Made by a program: the position numbers and the translations under genes. A DNA stretch of 30,960 nt from CAYFKJ01 sp964401845 (GTDB lineage: Bacteria > Pseudomonadota > Alphaproteobacteria > UBA2966), in NCBI GenBank assembly GCA_964401845.1, contig CAYOAD010000018.1, positions 1 through 30,960 of the forward strand, written 5' to 3'. This document shows positions 26,572 through 30,960 of this stretch, piece by piece (the stretch's first letter is position 1; every line of letters starts with the position of its first letter). Under the pieces are notes generated by a model. The model made no database searches. It had not been told where the DNA came from and was given only the letters and a program-made list of their open reading frames with translations.

Positions 26572-26620
26572 AAACCCGGTTTCAACTTTTCGCGAACACG
26601 CTTGCGGGCGGTTTAAACCG
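26572..26620. repeat. Pair of palindromes sharing AAACC/GGTTT half-sites
   Basis: AAACCCGGTTT (26572-26582) and CGGTTTAAACCG (26609-26620) are perfect palindromes made of the same half-sites in opposite order, in the space between the kinase stop and the thioredoxin-like gene. They may form a terminator fold, or be an operator pair; nothing here decides. Confidence 0.4.
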
Positions 26621-26680
26621 AGATAGAGTAGCGGCTAATTCTTGAAAACGCGCGACACGATCCCGGCGAAAGGGCTGCGA

Positions 26681-27256
26681 ATGGCTTCCTTTTACATCAT
26701 GATGAAATGGGCCGTGGCGGCGCTGATCGCCGTTGGTCTGGCCGGACCGCTGGCGGCGGAAACGCTCTTGCCGCTGGCGCCGATGGACGCCAAGGGGCGC
26801 TACCTTCAACCCTGGTTCGAGGAAGCGAGCGGTGACCTGGCGAGGGACCAGGCCGCGGCGAAGCGGGCGGGCAAGCTGTTGGCCGTACTGTGGGAGCAGG
26901 AAAACTGCCACTACTGCCGGATGATGCATGAGGTTAACCTGCGCCAACCCGATATCGCCGGCTACATAGCGGAGCACTTTCATGTCGTCGTCCTCGACAT
27001 GCGCGGCGGGGACGACGTGGTCGGCTTCGACGGCGCCACCGTCAGCCAAGCCGACCTCGCCAAGCAGATGCGGGTTTTCGGCACCCCCACGGTGTTGTTC
27101 TACGGCGGTGGTAACAATGTGACCGCCCGGTTGCCCGGTTACGCGCGGCCAAAAGCCTTCAAGAAGGTTTTCGAGTATGTCGTCGAGGAAGGCTACCGCG
27201 ATGCCTCGATGATCGATTGGATCCGAGCCCGCCTCAAAAAGGAAGCCGAAGGCTAG
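26681..27256 (+). CDS. Periplasmic thioredoxin-like protein (SoxW/thioredoxin fold)
   Basis: 191-residue exported thioredoxin-fold protein. The start ATG 26681 has AAAGGG at 6 bases and gives a clean signal peptide, MMKWAVAALIAVGLAGPLAA, cut before ETLLP. The redox motif CHYC lies in WEQENCHYCRMMHEV, and the cis-proline region is RVFGTPTVLFYGGG. The frame stays open upstream to a TTG at 26642, but this would spoil the signal peptide. It resembles SoxW/DsbC-like thioredoxin-related proteins (thioredoxin_2 class) that reduce or isomerise periplasmic disulfides. It stands between the kinase and the coiled-coil gene with no functional link seen. Confidence 0.87.
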   Translation: MASFYIMMKWAVAALIAVGLAGPLAAETLLPLAPMDAKGRYLQPWFEEASGDLARDQAAAKRAGKLLAVLWEQENCHYCRMMHEVNLRQPDIAGYIAEHFHVVVLDMRGGDDVVGFDGATVSQADLAKQMRVFGTPTVLFYGGGNNVTARLPGYARPKAFKKVFEYVVEEGYRDASMIDWIRARLKKEAEG

Positions 27257-27364
27257 CGGCAGAGGCCGAATTTTAGCGAAATATTCACGGGATACGGCTT
27301 TACTTCAAAGGTTTATACGCTTTTGTTGACCTATCATCTCGTTTATTGTCGGCGGGGCCGTCAC

Positions 27365-27394
27365 TTGACATAGGTACGGTAGCCGCCGGATCAT
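27365..27394 (+). promoter_or_regulatory. Candidate sigma70-type promoter of the coiled-coil/cyclase pair
   Basis: A perfect -35 TTGACA (27365-27370) is followed after 18 bases by GATCAT (27389-27394), a four-of-six match to TATAAT. It would begin transcription about 25 bases before the coiled-coil start. Confidence 0.45.
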
Positions 27395-27424
27395 CGAATG
27401 GGGTGAAGAGGACCGGGCCAGGGG

Positions 27425-28228
27425 ATGAGTGAAAGTCAGCGAGTTGTGAGATCACAGGCCGATGCGCAGAGCGGCGGAAAGGCCGACGCGCGAGACGGGG
27501 CAAACCTCGCCGCGGCGGGGCCGGAATTCGTCTCGGCTGACGCGCTTTACAAGGCCGAAACAGAGATCCGGCACCTCAAGGGCACGGTACAATCATTGCG
27601 GGACGAACTGGAGAGCCGCCAGTATCGCACGGAGCAGGATGTCCAGGATGCGGTTTCGTCGTCCAATGACGAGATCCTACAACTCAAGAACAGCATCCAG
27701 GTGTTGCGCGATGAGATGGAAAATATGCGCTTCGACAAAGAGGAGGCCGTTCAGCAGGCCGTGTCGAACGCGAACGATGAAATCCAGCAACTTCGCGCAA
27801 CCGCGCAAAATCTGCGCGACGAAATGGAAAGTATGCGATTCGACAAGGAGGAAGCGGTCCAGCAAGCCGTATCGAACGCCAACGATGAAATTCAACAACT
27901 TCGCGCGACCGTGCAGTCCCTGCGGGACGAACTGGAGACGGTGAGGTTTGAAAAGGACGAGGCGGTGCAGCAGGCCACTTTAAGCGCCACCGATGAAATC
28001 GCCCAGTTGCGGGTAACCGCCCAAACCCTGAGGGACGAACTGGAAACCAATACCGCCCGCCTGCAGGAGGAGATTCAGGACAATGAGCGAAATTATCGCG
28101 ACGAACGGCGGCACCTTCAGGACATGATCGGCGTCCTGCGCGACGAGTTGGAGGTCAAGGGCAAGCCGGGCGGCAAGGCTTCCACCGCCAAGAAAGGCAA
28201 GACAGGAAAGCGTCATGGCAAAAAGTAA
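27425..28228 (+). CDS. 36-residue-repeat coiled-coil protein
   Basis: 267-residue cytoplasmic protein of unknown function, almost wholly helical. After a polar N-terminus, a 36-residue unit (LRDE(L/M)E...EEAVQQAV...NDEIQQLR) repeats; the Leu-Arg-Asp-Glu start recurs six times at exactly 108 bases (27596, 27704, 27812, 27920, 28028, 28136). Units 2 and 3 differ at only three residues. The C-terminal 25 residues are Lys/Gly-rich. No TM segment or signal peptide. Length matches no family I recognise; relatives are probably hard to place because of coiled-coil bias. It overlaps the cyclase start by 14 bases, so a scaffold or partner for that enzyme is the leading idea (inference). Confidence 0.85.
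   Translation: MSESQRVVRSQADAQSGGKADARDGANLAAAGPEFVSADALYKAETEIRHLKGTVQSLRDELESRQYRTEQDVQDAVSSSNDEILQLKNSIQVLRDEMENMRFDKEEAVQQAVSNANDEIQQLRATAQNLRDEMESMRFDKEEAVQQAVSNANDEIQQLRATVQSLRDELETVRFEKDEAVQQATLSATDEIAQLRVTAQTLRDELETNTARLQEEIQDNERNYRDERRHLQDMIGVLRDELEVKGKPGGKASTAKKGKTGKRHGKK
27596..28138 (+). repeat. Diverged 108-base tandem repeat coding for 36-residue coiled-coil units
   Basis: Six in-register starts spaced exactly 108 bases give about five and a half units. Protein identity is highest between the units starting at 27704 and 27812 (33 of 36), whereas the DNA of these two differs at roughly 20 positions by hand count, most of them synonymous. Confidence 0.85.
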
Positions 28229-30623
28229 GCCCGCATCGGGCCGTTCCGGCAAGACGCAGCGCGCGGCCGCGAAGCGCGCCACGACGCCAACCGTGCGGGC
28301 GAAGAACGGCGGCGCCAAATCGAAGAACAAGGCTCCCGCGCCGAAAAAGAAGGTTTCCGCGAAAGTATCGGCCAAAACCGCCGCCAACGAGGCGGAACGC
28401 CTGCGTCAGGCCGAATTGCTGCTGGAATTGTCGCGCCGCATCGCCGGCATCGAATCGTTGGACGAAATTCTGGCCACCCTCGTCGAGATGACGACCTGGG
28501 AACTTGGCGCCGATCGGGGCACCTTGTTCCTCAACGATTCGACCACCGGCGAACTCTATTCGAGATTTGCCCAAGGCAGCTTCCTGCGCGAAATCCGTAT
28601 CCTCAACAACAGCGGTATCGCCGGTTGGGTTTTTAGTGAGGGCGAGGGTGTCATAATCCACGACGCCTATGCCGATGACCGCTTCAACCGCGCCGTCGAC
28701 GAACAGACGGGGTATGTGACAAAGAGCATTCTTTGCGTACCCGTGCGGACGGTGAAGGGTGAAGTCATCGGCGCCTGCCAGGTGCTTAACAAAAAATCGG
28801 GCCGTTTCACCAAGGGCGATTTATTGCTTCTTGAGCGCATGACCGAACAGGCCTCGGTGGCCTTGCAGAGCACGCAATTCGTCGAGCGCATGCAAAAGAC
28901 CCGTGAGCAGGAAATGGAGTTCCTCGATATCGTTTCGGACGTCACCTCCGAACTCGATCTGGGGTCCCTGCTGCAAAAGGTCATGGCCGAGGCAACCCGG
29001 ATGCTGCAGGCCGACCGCGGCACTCTTTTTCTCAACGATGAAAAAACCAGCGAGCTCTATTCCCGCGTCGCCATGGGTGAATCAATCGGCGAAATCCGCC
29101 TGCCCAATCACCTGGGCATCGCCGGCGCGGTCTTCACGTCCGGCCAAACCGTCAATATCCCGCACTGTTACGCCGACCTGCGGTTCAATCCGGCCTTTGA
29201 CAAACAGACCGGATACTTCACCCGATCCATGCTGGCCGTCCCGGTCGTCAACAAGGACGGCAAGGTCATCGGTGTCACACAGGTCCTGAACAAGCGTGGC
29301 GGCCCGTTCGATGCCGAGGACGAAACCCGCCTCAAAGCCTTCACTGCGCAGGTCGCCATCGCGCTGGAGAACGCCCAGTTGTTCGACGATGTACAAAACA
29401 TCAAGAACTACAACGAAAGCATGCTGGAAAGCATGTCGAACGGCGTCATCACCTTGGATGAGGACGGCAAGATCGTCACCTGCAACGCCGCCGGTCTGCA
29501 GATCCTTCAGGTCGAACAAGGTGACATTATCGGTCAGTTGGCTGAGGAATTTTTCACCGGCGGCAACGAATGGGTTCTGGAAAAAATCGCCCGGCTGGCG
29601 GAAGACGGCGAATCGGAAGTTGTCATGGACGCCTCGCTTGAGGCCGGCGAGGAGCACCTGTCGGTTAACTTTACCGTGATGCCGCTGATCAGCACCGAGG
29701 AGAAGAGTCTCGGCACGATGTTGATGATCGAAGACATTTCCAGTGAAAAGCGTATGAAGTCGACGATGTCACGTTACATGGATCCCGGCCTGGCCGATCA
29801 GCTGATGGACGGCGGCGAGGATATTCTCGGCGGCGCCAGCCTTGTGGCGACGGTACTTTTCTCGGATGTCCGGGGATTTACGACCTTGACGGAGGAACTT
29901 GGCGCTCAAGGCACCGTTAGTTTGCTGAACGACTATTTCACGATAATGGTCGACTGCATAACGCGCGAAGAGGGCATGCTCGACAAGTTCATCGGCGACG
30001 CCATCATGGCGGGTTTCGGTTTGCCGATTGCCCACGATGACGACGAAGACCGGGGCGTTCGAGCTGCAATTTCGATGATCTCCGATCTTTGGGCCTGGAA
30101 CGCAAAGAGGATTGAACAGGGTCAGCGGCCGGTCGATATGGGGGTTGGACTCAATACGGACAATGTGGTGTCGGGTAATATCGGCTCGCCCAAGCGCATG
30201 GATTACACCATGATCGGCGATGGTGTGAATCTGGCAGCCCGCTTGGAAAGCGCCTGCAAACAATATTCGGCGCGCATTCTGATTAGCGAGCACACCTACG
30301 ATAAACTTCACGGTACGTATCGAATCCGTGACATCGACGATGTTGTCGTGAAGGGCAAGACCGAGCCTGTCAGGGTGTATGAGGTTCTGGACTACCACAA
30401 TGACCAGACCTGTCCGAACCTGATGGATGTCGTGAATTACTTTACCGAAGGCCGCAAGCAATATCATGAAGGGAATTGGGACAAGGCGATTGCCGCATTC
30501 AAGGAAACGCTCAAAGCCAACCCGATGGACAAGCTAAGCGAGACTTACATCGAACGTTGCCAACATCTCAAGAAGGCAAAGCCCAAGGATTGGAATGGCG
30601 TCTGGGTGATGACGAGCAAGTAG
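28215..30623 (+). CDS. GAF-GAF-PAS class III adenylyl cyclase (CyaB-like)
   Basis: 802-residue cytoplasmic cyclase producing cAMP. Domains: Lys/Ala-rich tail 1-57, GAF-A (about 70-220), GAF-B (about 255-400), PAS (about 405-515), class III catalytic domain (about 545-720) and a short TPR-like tail (about 735-790, with KQYHEGNWDKAIAAFKETLKANP). Catalytic residues are in place: metal-binding Asp551 (FSDVRGF) and Asp595 (FIGDAIM), adenine-specifying Lys591, Thr in DYTMIGD where CyaB1 also has Thr, and the transition-state Asn/Arg in GVNLAARLE. GAF-B holds the NKxnFx3DE cyclic-nucleotide motif, GAF-A a variant. Order matches Anabaena CyaB1/CyaB2. ATG 28215 overlaps the coiled-coil gene by 14 bases. 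No TM segments. Confidence 0.94.
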   Translation: MAKSKPASGRSGKTQRAAAKRATTPTVRAKNGGAKSKNKAPAPKKKVSAKVSAKTAANEAERLRQAELLLELSRRIAGIESLDEILATLVEMTTWELGADRGTLFLNDSTTGELYSRFAQGSFLREIRILNNSGIAGWVFSEGEGVIIHDAYADDRFNRAVDEQTGYVTKSILCVPVRTVKGEVIGACQVLNKKSGRFTKGDLLLLERMTEQASVALQSTQFVERMQKTREQEMEFLDIVSDVTSELDLGSLLQKVMAEATRMLQADRGTLFLNDEKTSELYSRVAMGESIGEIRLPNHLGIAGAVFTSGQTVNIPHCYADLRFNPAFDKQTGYFTRSMLAVPVVNKDGKVIGVTQVLNKRGGPFDAEDETRLKAFTAQVAIALENAQLFDDVQNIKNYNESMLESMSNGVITLDEDGKIVTCNAAGLQILQVEQGDIIGQLAEEFFTGGNEWVLEKIARLAEDGESEVVMDASLEAGEEHLSVNFTVMPLISTEEKSLGTMLMIEDISSEKRMKSTMSRYMDPGLADQLMDGGEDILGGASLVATVLFSDVRGFTTLTEELGAQGTVSLLNDYFTIMVDCITREEGMLDKFIGDAIMAGFGLPIAHDDDEDRGVRAAISMISDLWAWNAKRIEQGQRPVDMGVGLNTDNVVSGNIGSPKRMDYTMIGDGVNLAARLESACKQYSARILISEHTYDKLHGTYRIRDIDDVVVKGKTEPVRVYEVLDYHNDQTCPNLMDVVNYFTEGRKQYHEGNWDKAIAAFKETLKANPMDKLSETYIERCQHLKKAKPKDWNGVWVMTSK

Positions 30624-30636
30624 GAAGGCTTTTTCG

Positions 30637-30960
30637 GTGGTCAGGGTCGTCAGTTCGGAAAAGGATCTAGCGACATTCGAATGCCTTCGACGGCCAATAT
30701 GGCTCTGGGATTACCAAGACAATTTTGTGTGGTGGGCGAACGCCGCAGCTCTCGAATTCTGGGGTGTATCGACGCTCGACGCAATTAGATCCAGAAAATT
30801 CGATTTTTCCAAGGCCACCCGGGAACGTTTGGACTCATACCGGGAACGTCTGAAAAACCAGCAGAGCATTTCGGAGCGTTGGACCACTTACCCCGGTGAT
30901 GAGCCTGGCCTGCCCCCGTTAAGTGGTCCAGTTCCTATGAGAGGTTCTGGCGCAGGTTTG
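30637..30960 (+). CDS. PAS-domain protein, 3' partial
   Basis: Reads from GTG 30637 (14 bases after the cyclase stop, GGAAGG upstream) to the right edge, 108 codons. The first 85 residues form the start of a PAS module typical of sensor kinases or GGDEF proteins: PIWLWDYQDNFVWWANAAALEFWG, then LDSYRERLKNQQSISERWTTYPGDEP. The last 20 or so codons do not continue the pattern well and coincide with the inverted repeat, so the gene may be broken there. Domain beyond the edge unknown. Confidence 0.6.
   Translation, partial: MVRVVSSEKDLATFECLRRPIWLWDYQDNFVWWANAAALEFWGVSTLDAIRSRKFDFSKATRERLDSYRERLKNQQSISERWTTYPGDEPGLPPLSGPVPMRGSGAGL
30880..30930. repeat. 11-bp inverted repeat, possible IS end or assembly junction
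   Basis: TGGACCACTTA (30880-30890) and TAAGTGGTCCA (30920-30930) pair perfectly around 29 bases. The left arm codes for the conserved RWTTYP of the PAS protein. The right arm lies in sequence (CTGCCCCCGTTAAGTGG, then GGTCCAGTTCC) reminiscent of IS3-family terminal repeats. No transposase is in the window, so an IS end is a guess. Confidence 0.35.

Overview
The window looks like a chromosomal contig from a draft genome or metagenome bin (one 10-N gap) of a GC-rich alphaproteobacterium, probably marine or Rhodospirillales-like. This placement is inferred from the gene families, Tat-type signals and GTG starts; no rRNA, tRNA, CRISPR array or plasmid/phage marker was seen. Coding density is high and no gene-free stretch exceeds about 300 bases.

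Region 1 (1-5997, + strand) is a tightly packed operon for corrinoid-dependent methyl transfer into tetrahydrofolate (THF). In order it encodes a corrinoid (B12-binding) protein cut by the left edge, a DUF1638 protein, a cysteine-rich MetV-like protein, MetF, a methyl-THF:corrinoid methyltransferase interrupted by the gap, a RamA/RACo-type corrinoid activator with a [2Fe-2S] ferredoxin domain, and a GFA-family protein with an apparent frameshift. Several junctions are ATGA overlaps. An imperfect nested hairpin lies just downstream.

Region 2 (6085-13123, - strand) holds a conserved 81-residue protein and a Dpp/Opp-type ABC importer: a Tat-exported solute-binding protein, two permeases and one polypeptide carrying both ATPases. 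A signal-less PhnD-like binding protein lies upstream. Region 3 (13312-14761, +) holds a membrane fatty-acid-desaturase-like protein and a nucleoside deaminase with an apparent export signal.

Region 4 (14762-23163) contains the demethylation enzymes. On the - strand are an MttB-family methyltransferase without pyrrolysine and a dimethylglycine/sarcosine-dehydrogenase-like flavoprotein with a THF-binding GcvT half. Divergently on the + strand are a DAO-type flavoprotein, formate-THF ligase (Fhs) and a Rieske non-haem iron oxygenase. Regions 1, 2 and 4 together suggest import of a methylated (quaternary) amine and its demethylation by two routes: anaerobe-style MttB/corrinoid/methyl-THF, and O2- or flavin-dependent oxidation. 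The C1 units would converge on THF and leave as formate through MetF (oxidative direction), FolD (not in the window) and Fhs. The substrate cannot be read from the sequence.

Region 5 (23310-30960, +) is signalling: a four-PAS/GAF hybrid histidine kinase, an exported thioredoxin-like protein, a coiled-coil protein built on an exact 36-residue period, and, overlapping it, a GAF-GAF-PAS class III adenylyl cyclase resembling cyanobacterial CyaB. A PAS-domain gene begins after it and runs off the right edge, where an 11-bp inverted repeat may mark an insertion-sequence end or an assembly junction.
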